NCBI GenBank assembly: GCA_030765065.1
Contig: CM060990.1
Location: 459,442,321-459,506,320 of the forward strand
Direction: 5' to 3'
DNA length: 64,000 bases
Source of the DNA: Deroplatys truncata
Lineage: Eukaryota > Arthropoda > Insecta > Mantodea > Mantidae
Part shown: positions 45,680 to 55,499 of the stretch, one piece after another
Position numbering within the stretch: position 1 is the first letter of the stretch
Layout of the letters: each line of letters begins with the position of its first letter
Position numbers and translations under genes: made by a program
Notes under the pieces: generated by a model
What the model was told of the DNA's origin: nothing
Database searches by the model: none
Seen by the model: the letters and a program-made list of their open reading frames with translations, nothing else

Positions 45680-46425
45680 TAAGACATCTTAACTCTAGTA
45701 ATCAATTTGTACTAGCTATTATTTATGGCATAGCAAATATAAAAGGCATAATTCACGCTAGAACTGCAATACTATTTTAACATCTTCTGCCTGACGTGAC
45801 TGCACAGCATCCATTTTTATTATAGGTGTATCTCCTAATTGGTTTTAATCTATCGCGTCTCTATTTGTTCAGATTTTAAACAACTTTTTTACTGAATAGG
45901 GGTACCTTCGCCTGTCTTAATGCCTAACGAGTAGCGCACGGATGTTAGGCAAAATACTCTTTTTTCACTATTTGGTAATAGATCAAAGGTTATGTGGATA
46001 TAATCGTGTTTTGAGGTATTTAGAAGGGATAGAGCCAGTTTTATTTTACCTTTTTAAGGTATACCTGACTATTTGAATTATAAATGCCAATTTTTGCTTT
46101 TTTAAAATCGACTTTAACTCTTTCAGCTTATTTTCAATTTTTCTTTGATATTCAAAACAATTAGATAGGAACTTGGACATCCTTTACGTTGGAATGTGAC
46201 CATCTTTGGTATTGTTATGTTTGCCACTGCTAAGGGTTCAGCATTTCTATCTAAAAGGGGGTTCCCCAGTATCAGGAAGCATAGAAGGGAAAACGAGTTT
46301 GACGAACAGTGATGATCAGTTACTGTTGCGAGAAAGTAAACTTAACATTATTTAATTACGATGCTTAACTTTAAGTCAACCATTGAAAAGTAAACTTCAC
46401 AGTTAACTTCACACTTACATTCACT
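45680..46425. other. No gene seen
   Basis: AT-rich, no motif; may include unrecognised flank of the zinc-finger relic that follows. Confidence 0.35.
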
Positions 46426-46429
46426 TATG

Positions 46430-46640
46430 TTAGTGAATTTGGTGCCCATATGTTTTCAACTGATGGAACAATTTTATTGTGTAAAGTTTGTGAAAAGGTG
46501 TTCAATCACAAGAAAAATATTTTATCAATCAGCTCATGTTAACACCAAAGCCTGAATTTGCTCTCGCTTCAAAAAGTGGTAACAAACAGGGCTTCTTACA
46601 ACAGTTGTAGCCATATCTGTATAGATCATATTGATGCCGG
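46430..46640 (+). pseudogene. CGGBP1-like BED/C2H2 zinc-finger fragment (hAT-derived)
   Basis: Frame near 46432 reads FGAHMFSTDGTILLCKVCEK, then VFNHKKNILSIS, matching the CGGBP1-type finger (FSTDGKILxCxxC, ..EKK..xxxQHI..xxH). The second zinc pair is damaged (HV-like remnant near ALASKSGNKQGFLQQ). CGGBP1-like fingers come from hAT transposases. No transposase core follows, so only the N-terminal domain is left. Confidence 0.6.
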
Positions 46641-46649
46641 CTGAGTCGA

Positions 46650-48170
46650 ACATAAGAACATTTACAGCAATATCTTGTAGAAATGTGCAACAATGAAAAT
46701 ATATAACTTCTATGATTTTAAGCCAAATATTGGTTATTAAACATGATTATGACTTTTAAAATGCGTAATGTTCTTTTTAAATTCACTGTACCTTTTCTTA
46801 CCTTTTGTATTGCCTTTTTTGCCTGCCTATTTTGATTGTTATAAATGCTTAAACATCGGGGCTCTGTAATGATCTTTCAAGCCAGAGAAGAACGGGCTCA
46901 AGGTACATCTACCGCCTAAAAGGTCCAAAAATGAAAAACAAACAAGCAGCAGAAGTAGGCTTTATCCCTATATAAGCAATTAGAAATATTACATATTTTA
47001 TTGTTGCTGTGGGAGACAGTATGGTATGAAAACAATAAGCATGAGAAACAGGTTACTTATCGTTATTAAGTTATTAACACTCAAGAGAAAGCAGTTCTAT
47101 TTCCGCTTTTGAAAACATTATATGATATATACATTACACAGAGAGAGGGGGAGGGAATGAGAAAGAGAGAGGAGGAGTAAAGGGCAGGGAAAAAGAGTAA
47201 GAGAGGGGAAGATGGGAGAGAAATTCTAATATGGTGAAAGCTCTAAAGTATATGAGTACCTGATTTACGGTCTTCTGTCATTAACATTCTTCTTTTCTTT
47301 CTTTCTTCCTTCTTTCCCTCCTTCCTTCCTTGCTTTTTACAATTACAGTGACATAAACATAGAGTGTTGGTTGTTTATCTTCTATTCAGACAGTGTATAC
47401 CAATATAAAAGATTATCGACACATAGTTGGTTAAAAGAAAGATACACCTTATTGGCATAAAGCAAAGTCTATAGAAGAAAAACCTGACACAGTCCATATA
47501 TATATATATATACTGTTTTTATTGGAATGTAAATACCTCGTTTTAGAATAAATTCTCAAAAAATACATAACATCTTTTCATGTATTCATATAAAAAAGCT
47601 ATCTGCTGAGAAAGGTTATTAAAAACATTGGACTATATCAAAACATGTTTCAAATGATCGTCACTACAATAACATTCTGCTTGGATAATTTCAGCTGTAG
47701 GCATTTGTCAGGGTGAAATAGAGCAATACATTTCCTTGTGGATTCCTTGGACTTATCTGAGATTCTGCTGTTGTCTACGGGCTTGGAAGGTGTTTTCTCT
47801 GTATGCAATTACTGAAGTCTCGCTGGGCTGCTAGGATATTGTCCAGTTAAGTGCTGCTATCTGAAACTTCATTAACTAAAGGCATAACAAAACCTTTTCC
47901 CCGTACTCTCTGTTGTTGTCTCTGATGCCATACCCTGCTCCTTCCATTCAAGTCCTCAAATTTACTGGCACTGATTTAGGGCTATTGACCAGAATTTAAA
48001 ACAACAGAAACTAAAGTAGAACGAAGAAATATTACCTATAATTCCACAAAACAAATACCTACATTCTTGTTTGCATATGTAAAACTCAGTCATAAAATTG
48101 AATTATACATTATCAAGAATACTTAAGTAATTATAAATTCAGTCCTCCCACCATCGGCTGCGCATAACAT
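46650..48170. other. No gene; low-complexity tracts
   Basis: A purine-rich GA tract at 47138-47225 and a pyrimidine-rich TTCC tract at 47290-47335; TA repeat at 47497-47511. No coding or element motif. Confidence 0.45.
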
Positions 48171-48176
48171 ACAACT

Positions 48177-48306
<130 letters not shown>

Positions 48307-48309
48307 TAG

Positions 48310-50000
48310 TAGAAGAATAGATATGAATGTGAAATGGGAATGAATTAATGAATGAATATGTATGTGTTGGTGTACATTGATGAGTGTGCATTGGCGTGTG
48401 TGCTGTGTACCTATGTAGACTTGTAACTATGTCTGCATGCATGTGGTAGGCCGTGTTTAGTGTTTGAGATATCTTTATTGCGGGTTGTTAAGGTGATTTA
48501 TTTTACCATAGGAGGAAATGCTGGTTAAAGGTGGGAATGTAGGCAGGATTGACTGCATATGGTCGAAGTTTAGCCTTGTCCGACTGTCATGCCTTCGAAC
48601 CTTGTGTATATTCCTTACTATGGCGTGATAATGGGACGATTCATGATAATTGTGAATTATGATTTGATTGTGGTGGTGATTTAGATATCTGTGTTGTTTT
48701 TTTCGGAGAAGACTGGGTAAGGTCAATGGTTTCTATGATTCTCAGATTAGAAATTGATGGTGAAAGTTCTAAGAGGGCAACTGTGGTTTGGGATGATAAT
48801 GATCTATGGGATATAGTGCAGTGTGTTGAAGGTTGTAAATGTAATTCGCAGGTGATTGTGTCGTTGGGTGATGAATAACGTGGATTTATTTTCGGTGGAA
48901 AAGAAATTTATTATTTCTTTACGTTATTAATGAACCTACCATGATAAGTCTGTCGCAATCGATTGTATAAACCTGTTGTGGTGTTGGGTGTTCTCTGCGA
49001 GTGTATCCGGATTCCCTCGAGGAAACCTGGGTGTCTGTGTACTTTCTGCCTTCAATGTCATCAAAGTAGTGTGATGGTTGTAATGATTGGTGTACTCTGA
49101 ATAATGAAACTGGTGAGAGATCTATCTGGAGTACATCATTAAGGAGTTTCTCCATGATAGCAATATCACAAGAGACTGCTGAGCTAAATGGCAAACTTGA
49201 ATTTGAAAGATCCATTTCTAAACCTATACATAAGGAAAAACATCTGAATTAGGGAATCTTCTAGGTGCTATAACCTATTCATATGATAGTGGCTGTCATT
49301 GATTAAAAATTGAATTGTAAAGTATTTGCTTCAGATAATGCGGATTATGTATAACACAAATTATGTAACACACTAAATTACTGAATTTAATTCAGCTAAA
49401 GAAGTTAATTCAAATACACTTAAATAAGCAACGTAAATATTATAGTTATAATCCTTTAGCTGTAATGATTATTAATAATCTCGATTACTTCTAGCGTATG
49501 ATATTATTAATGGCTGAAATCTATATGATGTTTATATTTTGTTTGTATAGCACTGTGCATGCAATTAACCTGTAGAGATAATTTCCGATTAACTCTTAAT
49601 CACCCAAGTATAATATTTCTCGCGTAGCTACCCAGGTGTGATCTGGGAGACCTAAGAAAATATTTATTATACAGAAGTTAAATAATTCCCATGGAATGTT
49701 TAAACATTTTTGTTAATACCTCCAACTACATACAACATGAACCATAACTTTGAAACTTCCAAAATAAATCAACTGAATACCGAGAAATATTAATAATCAT
49801 AAGTGACAATAACTAAGAAAGTGTTTCATACATATGCAAAAACCCAATGCGTTATAGATTTAACCCTGTTTTAATTCCTTTATTTATATAAATTGTTAGT
49901 TTAGAAACACATTTATATAATTCAAGTAAGAATTTGAGAATAAATACGTGTATTCAATAGAACTACAAACAACATATTAAGGATATGAATTCAATAAGTT
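48310..50000. other. No gene seen
   Basis: Short frames at 48475-48726 and 48919-49215 (minus) have no motif. The left end of the piggyBac transposon should lie near the right edge, but I could not settle its TTAA-flanked terminal repeat. Confidence 0.35.
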
Positions 50001-50007
50001 CTGTTTA

Positions 50008-51649
50008 TTAGATCTTCCATTGCACATAATTACAAGTCTTCTTTGCATTGCTTATTAAACATACACAAACAGAGACATATTTTGATATATGGTGACAATT
50101 TTGGCACGTTTTTACAACACATTCCAAACATACAGGCTTCGTGCAACAGTGACACAAGCATGCAGTTTTTCTTCTTTTACTGGAAGGACACGTATAGCAC
50201 ACTTTCCGCTTCTGAAGTTTCTTTTTAAAGCATCGTAGTTCCTCCTGAACACCCAAAACTCTCATAATGCAGGTTTGAGTTTCAATACAGAGGTGTTTGT
50301 TGGTAACTCGCATTTCCATAGATGGTCTAACGAGCTCCTTTGCAAGCATTTTCATAAAATCTAATCTGGAAGTAGCAGATAGTTTTTGTAAGAGCCATAT
50401 ATCACATATACATTTACTACACTGATGTCTACGATTGTGTAAAAAATGGCCATCGACCATCGTCGAGATCGACGACCACAGCTATATTGAGCACATTTTG
50501 CATCCAGGGAATCAACACCACCCTTGGTTCTATTGTAGTTGGCAATGATCTTTGGTTTACCACTTGCACTCTCTATGTCCCTAGAGTGATGCATGGAGGA
50601 TACCAGCACTACTGCTTTATTCTTCTTTGGCACATGGGAAATCAGCGTCATATTATTACTGAACCCACAGAGTTCTGAATCTGCTTTCCTAGTTTTATGT
50701 GGTAGAAAGTCGTGCGGTATCTCTTTCTTGTTCTTCTTCACAGTACCTACAAATGTCAGACCTCTTTCCATCAGTATTATCACCAGTACAATGGATCGAA
50801 ACCAATTATCAGCATGATGTTCCTGTTGGAATTTTGAAGATGATTTGTCAGCCGAACAACAGCTTGTGTAGATTTCAGAAGTTAACGTTCCTCATACGTA
50901 ATTGTTACACCATCAGAATCCTTTCCAGTGTATAAGTAAGTATTGTGAAGTATCCACTCCTTGCATCAGTCAGGCACATGATCTTAAGACCATATTTGGC
51001 AGGCTTCTTAGGGAAATACATTTTAAATTTGCTTCGTCAAAGGAAACCTACCAACATTTCATCCACAGTGGCACAGCTTCCTATAGTGTACACTTCCTAG
51101 CAATTCTGTATTAAATGAGCAAAGAGATTTGCAACCGGAGCTGACGGACAATTTTTTCCCTTTCTTCTCTGACATTTGGGTTGTCAAACCTGAGGCACGC
51201 TAGTAAAAGTGCAAATCTTTTCTTGGATGATACACATCAGAATATACCTCTGTCGGTTCCATCTGTAGTAAACAAAAGCCTTAAATCTTCGTGAATAGAT
51301 TTGAACGTTGCAGTGTATAGCAAAAGACCAATAAATGCCTTCAACTCCACTAAATCGCTTTCGTGAATATAGTAATTATCCTTGTATTTGTCCTTGTTTC
51401 CTAATATTTGTATTTGTCCATTTTACTACATCTTGTAACATACAATCTGTAACGAGAAAATTCCACACCTCGCTTGGAGTAACTGCATCTTTCACTCGTG
51501 CTTGACAACATAATCCTGGAAGCTGCACGATAATGTTGTGCTGCCTTGTTCTAGATGAACGAAAAGCTTCTTTAGCTGACCGCCTGAATCGATTTCTTCC
51601 ATAAAGGTTTCTTGGAATTCCATTGAATTCACATAGCTCATCATTGTTA
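50008..51649 (-). pseudogene. piggyBac-like transposase relic, main part
   Basis: piggyBac transposases excise precisely at TTAA using a DDD catalytic triad. From right to left on the minus strand: CEFNGIPRNLYGRNRFRRSA (from ~51640), LKAFIGLLLYTATFKS (51350-51300), the first catalytic Asp in ATVDEMLVGF (51055-51066), the second in LTDARSGYFT (50963-50973), GTVKKNKKEIP (~50740), the third in NRTKGGVDSLDAKCAQYS (50500-50530) with RRWSMAIFYTIVDI, and the C-terminal Cys-rich zinc finger CYTCPSSKRRKTACLCHCC near 50190-50140. Several in-frame stops between 51300 and 50830 and a frame change at ~50460 make it inactive. Its N-terminus lies on the far side of the Penelope-like insertion. Confidence 0.88.
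51638..51649. repeat. PLE target-site duplication, left
   Basis: TCATCATTGTTA, identical to 55211-55222. The piggyBac reading ..NND(D/E).. continues across it. Confidence 0.88.
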
Positions 51650-52266
51650 CAATTATAACTAATATGATTTTCCGGGCTGTTATGCCGTGGTCTGCTGAAG
51701 AAAGATTTCCCAGACGTTTCGTCCACAACTGCGGTGGACATCTTCAGTGGCGCGGACGAAGTCTTCTCGGTGAAAGTATCGCAGCGTCTGATGCGTTGGC
51801 CGTTAGTGCCGCTCTCTTTATAGTGTGGGCGCTCTCTGCTGATTGGCCCGCTGGTATGAGGGGGCTGGCGCCGGCTGTGTTGTTGCTCTCTTCTGATTGG
51901 CTCGCAGTGTTTTTCGGTTTTGTATGACCTTTCTTGTTTTTGATGACTAGATGCCAGTTACTGTTGAGTTTCAATGCTTCTTCTTTCCTATTGAAATTAT
52001 TGGGATGTTTATAAATCTCTATTGCTTCGCGTTGTAGCCGGGTATGGTAATGCTTTATGGAGGAAAGAATGTTGGTGTCCTGAAATCTAATAATGTGTTC
52101 GCCCTCGGCTTCAATGGCATGTTCGGCGACTGCCGATTTTTCTGTATGGCCCAGGCGGCGGTTTCTTTTGTGTTCGCTCAGTCTGGTGTTAGCGCTCCGC
52201 TGTGTGGTACCAATGTACACTGAACCACACGAACAAGGAATACGGTAAACACCGGCCGATGACAGG
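51650..52266 (-). repeat. PLE terminal repeat, 3' copy
   Basis: Direct repeat of 54272-54866. Includes the GIY-YIG coding end, the stop and a 3' stretch with the hammerhead-like fold. It has ~20 bp (containing TATAGTG) that the other copy lacks. Confidence 0.92.
51711..51746 (-). ncRNA. Hammerhead-ribozyme-like fold, 3' terminal repeat
   Basis: The minus strand has CTGAAGA (core CUGANGA), a 6-bp stem GTCCAC/GTGGAC with a 7-nt loop, then GAAAC-GTC. CCA before and TGG after could form the start of stem I. Stem III would be only AC/GT with no loop, so activity would need pairing between two copies, as proposed for other PLE hammerheads. One unpaired T precedes stem II. Hammerheads are known in PLE terminal repeats. 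Confidence 0.6.
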
Positions 52267-54362
52267 GGGTCTCGGGTGTCTTTGGAAGAGCGCAGTAGGC
52301 TGTTTAATTGTCTTGCAGGTTTGAATACTGTTTTGACGTTATGACGTTGAAGTATATGTTCAATACGGTCAGTGACATTTCTGAAATATGGCAGAAAGAC
52401 GATGGACTTGCTTTTGGGTTGGTCCTGAGTAGCCGGTCGGGGCTTGGTCGGACGGCAGGCTCTTCTCACCTCTTGGACTGAATAACCATTTGATTGTAGA
52501 GCTGTTTCTAGGTGTCGGATTTCTTGTGGAAGTAAGTGTGGTTCACAAATACGGGAAGCACGGTTTGCGAGTGTCTTGATCATAGCACGTTTTTGTCTAG
52601 GATGGTGGTTGGAGTTCTTGTTAAGGTAACGGTCTGTGTGTGTGGGTTTGCGGTAGACAGTATGACCCAGTGTGCCGTCAGCCTTCCTGCTAACGAGTAC
52701 ATCTAGAAAGGCTAGTTGGCCATCCTTTTCTTGTTCCATTGTGAACTGTATACGCTGATTGATGCTATTTAGATGTAACAAAAAATCTTGAAGAGCTTGT
52801 TCACCATGGGGCCAGATGACGAAGGTGTCATCCACATAGCGGAACCAGGCTGTTGGTTTGAGTGGAGCTGAGTTTAGTGCCTTTGACTCAAATGCCTCCA
52901 TGAAGAAATTGGCCACAACAGGGCTAAGGGGGCTGCCCATGGCAACACCGTCTATTTGCTCGTAGAATGACCGGTTCCACTGGAAATAAGTCGTAGTCAG
53001 GACATGGTGAAAAAGTGTAATGATATCATCAGAGAAGATGGGTTGTAACAACTTCAGAGTTTCTTGTACTGGAACCATGGTGAATAGAGACACAACGTCA
53101 AAACTAATTAGTAAATCCTTAGGTAGCAATTTGAGGTTGCGGAGAATTTGAATGAAATGAGTAGAGTCTTTGATGAAAGAGTCGGACAAGCCGACATGGG
53201 GTTGTAGAAGACCGGTTAGGTATTTAGCTATGTCGTATGTGGGAGAACCAATACCACTAACAATGGGCCTGAGCGGAACCTCTGGTTTATGGATCTTGGG
53301 TAGCCCGTAAAGTCTAGGCGGCTGAGCTTCGGACTTGGTAAGGCGGCGTTTGTCTTCCTTCGAAAGCGAGGAGTTCTTGATCAAAAGATTGGTTTTCCGT
53401 AGAATACGGGCTGTCGGATCACGTTTAATCTTATGGTAGGTTGCTGGTTGCAGGAGTTCAGAGATTTTCTGTTGATAGTCTTGTTGGTTAAGAATAACTG
53501 TGGCATTACCCTTGTCCGCTGAGCAAACAATGATGTCTCGGTTGGAGTTCAGCTTCTTTAATGCAGTTCTCTCTTGATTGGTTAAATTACTGGTAGGAGG
53601 TTTGGCCTTCTCGAGAACCCTGGCAGATTCCCGGCGAATTTCATCAGCTGCAAGCCTTGGCAGAACTCGTATTCCTGCTTCAATGTGAGAAATGATGTCT
53701 TCAACTGGCAACGTTGGAGTGACAACAGCGTAGTTACCTCCTTTAGCAAGGAGTGACGTTTCAGCAGGTGACAGCTGGTGATCAGATAAGTTCACTACCG
53801 TGCGGCAGTGGTTGAGAGTAGTCGGCGGTTTGATGGAGGCAGTAAGGCCATCAAACTTCTTCTTGTGACGAGTGGTCATGCTGTTGTGATTGTATGTCAT
53901 AGAGCTGTAGGTGATTCTGTCAGTGTTATCCCAATCAAAACTGTGTAGTGAGTTACTTACTTGAAGATGTAAGATGAGTAGTTGACTATTGTTGGCAGAG
54001 AGTTGTCGTCTGGTCTGATGGATGCGTTCTCGGAGCAAGGCCCATTCAGAGCGATTGTAAATGAGGTTGGCGGCAGCGGTGGTGAAATGCCGTTTCTGTC
54101 GTAGGAATTTAGGAATAATTCCCGAGTCTCGGCAGCGTAGAAGAAAGGCAAGTGAACACAGCAAAGAAGATTTTTGTTTGCGTAGCACTTCTAGTCGACG
54201 GATCAGACGGTATGCCTCCTCCCCGTAGAGGCGAGTCATGTAAGAACGTAGGTTTTCACGGCCGGTGTCACAATTATAACTAATATGATTTTCCGGGCTG
54301 TTATGCCGTGGTCTGCTGAAGAAAGATTTCCCAGACGTTTCGTCCACAACTGCGGTGGACAT
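51744..54362 (-). CDS. Penelope-type reverse transcriptase with GIY-YIG endonuclease
   Basis: Starting at ATG 54362 (MSTAVVDETSGK) gives 872 aa. The frame is open upstream to 54893 only because it reads back through the duplicated terminal repeat, which encodes a second copy of the endonuclease (first ATG of that extension at 54884); I prefer 54362. Counting from 54893, motifs are: LYGLPKIHKPEVPLRPIVSG (528-547, Penelope RT signature), FDVVSLF (RT motif A, 598-604), DGVAMGSPLSPVVANFF (motif B, 648-664), YVDD (catalytic, 686-689, at 52827-52838), YRKPTHTDRYL (747-757), and the endonuclease VYRIPCSC..VYIG with RLSEH (882-908). About 140 residues follow, ending PRRLRPRH. The RT copies element RNA and the endonuclease nicks the target. 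No disruption in the frame. The family's usual size is ~800-900 aa. Confidence 0.93.
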   Translation of the reverse strand: MSTAVVDETSGKSFFSRPRHNSPENHISYNCDTGRENLRSYMTRLYGEEAYRLIRRLEVLRKQKSSLLCSLAFLLRCRDSGIIPKFLRQKRHFTTAAANLIYNRSEWALLRERIHQTRRQLSANNSQLLILHLQVSNSLHSFDWDNTDRITYSSMTYNHNSMTTRHKKKFDGLTASIKPPTTLNHCRTVVNLSDHQLSPAETSLLAKGGNYAVVTPTLPVEDIISHIEAGIRVLPRLAADEIRRESARVLEKAKPPTSNLTNQERTALKKLNSNRDIIVCSADKGNATVILNQQDYQQKISELLQPATYHKIKRDPTARILRKTNLLIKNSSLSKEDKRRLTKSEAQPPRLYGLPKIHKPEVPLRPIVSGIGSPTYDIAKYLTGLLQPHVGLSDSFIKDSTHFIQILRNLKLLPKDLLISFDVVSLFTMVPVQETLKLLQPIFSDDIITLFHHVLTTTYFQWNRSFYEQIDGVAMGSPLSPVVANFFMEAFESKALNSAPLKPTAWFRYVDDTFVIWPHGEQALQDFLLHLNSINQRIQFTMEQEKDGQLAFLDVLVSRKADGTLGHTVYRKPTHTDRYLNKNSNHHPRQKRAMIKTLANRASRICEPHLLPQEIRHLETALQSNGYSVQEVRRACRPTKPRPATQDQPKSKSIVFLPYFRNVTDRIEHILQRHNVKTVFKPARQLNSLLRSSKDTRDPLSSAGVYRIPCSCGSVYIGTTQRSANTRLSEHKRNRRLGHTEKSAVAEHAIEAEGEHIIRFQDTNILSSIKHYHTRLQREAIEIYKHPNNFNRKEEALKLNSNWHLVIKNKKGHTKPKNTASQSEESNNTAGASPLIPAGQSAESAHTIKRAALTANASDAAILSPRRLRPRH

Positions 54363-54866
54363 CTTCAGTGGCGCGGACGAAGTCTTCTCGGTGAAAGTAT
54401 CGCAGCGTCTGATGCGTTGGCCGTTAGTGCCGCTCTCTGCTGATTGGCCCGCTGGTATGAGGGGGCTGGCGCCGGCTGTGTTGTTGCTCTCTTCTGATTG
54501 GCTCGCAGTGTTTTTCGGTTTTGTATTACCTTTCTTGTTTTTGATGACTAGATGCCAGTTACTGTTGTGTTTCAATGCTTCTTCTTTCTTATTGAAATTA
54601 TTGGGATGTTTATAAATCTCTATTGCTTCGCGTTGTAGCCGGGTATGGTAATGCTTTATGGAGGAAAGAATGTTGGTGTCCTGAAATCTAATAATGTGTT
54701 CGCCCTCGGCTTCAATGGCATGTTCGGCGACTGCCGATTTTTCTGTATGGCCCAGGCGGCAGTTTCTTTTGTGTTCGCTCAGTCTGGTGTTAGCGCTCCG
54801 CTGTGTGGTACCAATGTACACTGAACCACACGAACAAGGAATACGGTAAACAGCGGCCGATGACAG
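54272..54866 (-). repeat. PLE terminal repeat, 5' copy
   Basis: Same orientation as 51650-52266 and ~99% identical outside a 20-bp deletion. This tail-to-head arrangement is known in Penelope elements. It contains the likely start codon at 54362. Confidence 0.92.
54332..54367 (-). ncRNA. Hammerhead-ribozyme-like fold overlapping the PLE start codon
   Basis: Identical to the copy at 51711-51746. The ATG at 54362 sits at the foot of stem II, so the first codons of the RT protein and the ribozyme core use the same bases. Confidence 0.6.
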
Positions 54867-54867
54867 T

Positions 54868-55210
54868 AACTGGCATCTAGTCATCAAAAACAAGAAAGGT
54901 CATACAAAACCGAAAAAACACTGCGAGCCAATCAGAAGAGAGCAACAACACAGCCGGGGCCAGCCCCCTCATACCAGCGGGCCAATCAGCAGAGAGCGCC
55001 CACACTATAAAGAGAGCGGCACTAACGGCCAACGCATCAGACGCTGCGATACTTTCACCGAGAAGACTTCGTCCGCGCCACTGAAGATGTCCACCGCAGT
55101 TGTGGACGAAACGTCTGGGAAATCTTTCTTCAGCAGACCACGGCATAACAGCCCGGAAAATCATATTAGTTATAATTGTGACACCGGCCGTGAAAACCTA
55201 CGTTCTTACA
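54868..55210 (+). repeat. Inverted PLE terminal-repeat piece
   Basis: Inverse complement of ~54240-54560 and of 51650-51957. It joins the 5' terminal repeat head-on at 54867, making a ~300-bp inverted repeat at the element's 5' end. Inverted 5'-end pieces of this kind are a known PLE feature. A short variant block (CGGGGCCAG near 54956) differs from the others. Confidence 0.9.
55081..55116 (+). ncRNA. Hammerhead-like fold, inverted copy
   Basis: The same sequence on the plus strand, in the inverted terminal-repeat piece, antisense to the element. Confidence 0.55.
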
Positions 55211-55222
55211 TCATCATTGTTA
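55211..55222. repeat. PLE target-site duplication, right
   Basis: TCATCATTGTTA, identical to 51638-51649. Confidence 0.88.
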
Positions 55223-55495
55223 GTTTGCGAAACCTGTTCAATGCATTCTTTCTCAGCATTGCTAATCTCCAATACAGATTCCGAATTATGATCAGCGTCT
55301 AGCACAAATTCTTCGTCACAACCATCGTCACACTCACTTACTTCTTCCTCTAACCATTGCAATACTGTACAATCGAAATCGGAATCATTCACCTTAATCC
55401 CTCGGGAAGGACCGGGCACCGATGACATTGCTGATACCCAGGTGTGGTCTCCAAGAGCACGCAGAAAATATCGCAAGTCACAAAGCTGCACCTAA
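55223..55495 (-). pseudogene. piggyBac-like transposase relic, N-terminal part
   Basis: Acidic N-terminal region typical of piggyBac (CTVLQWLEEEVSECDDGCDE, then EQVSQTNND). It ends at the 12-bp duplication TCATCATTGTTA (55211-55222) that also begins the next piggyBac segment at 51638-51649. The first Met may be M-SSVPGPSRG near 55435; upstream codons to ~55491 are open. Only the insertion separates the two parts. Confidence 0.82.
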
Positions 55496-55499
55496 TAGG

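Larger units (their letters stand above)
51650..55210 (-). mobile_element. Penelope-like element (PLE), apparently whole, inserted in piggyBac
   Basis: A retroelement class separate from LTR and LINE elements, with a telomerase-related RT and a GIY-YIG endonuclease. Sense is the minus strand. Order 5' to 3': an inverted terminal-repeat piece (55210-54868), a terminal repeat (54866-54272), the body, and a second terminal repeat (52266-51650). A 12-bp target duplication (51638-51649 and 55211-55222) borders it. The two direct repeats differ at about five of ~595 bases plus one 20-bp indel, so the insertion is young. The coding frame is open, and it looks whole. Confidence 0.93.

Noticed and set aside
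49855-49880. TTAACCCTGTTTT as the left piggyBac terminus
   Set aside because: It has the TTAACCC look of a piggyBac end, but I found no matching inverted copy ending in GGGTTAA on the right, so the boundary stays open.
51650-55210. LTR retrotransposon, because of long direct repeats and an RT
   Set aside because: The RT signature, C-terminal GIY-YIG endonuclease, inverted extra repeat piece and lack of gag, protease and integrase point to a Penelope-like element.
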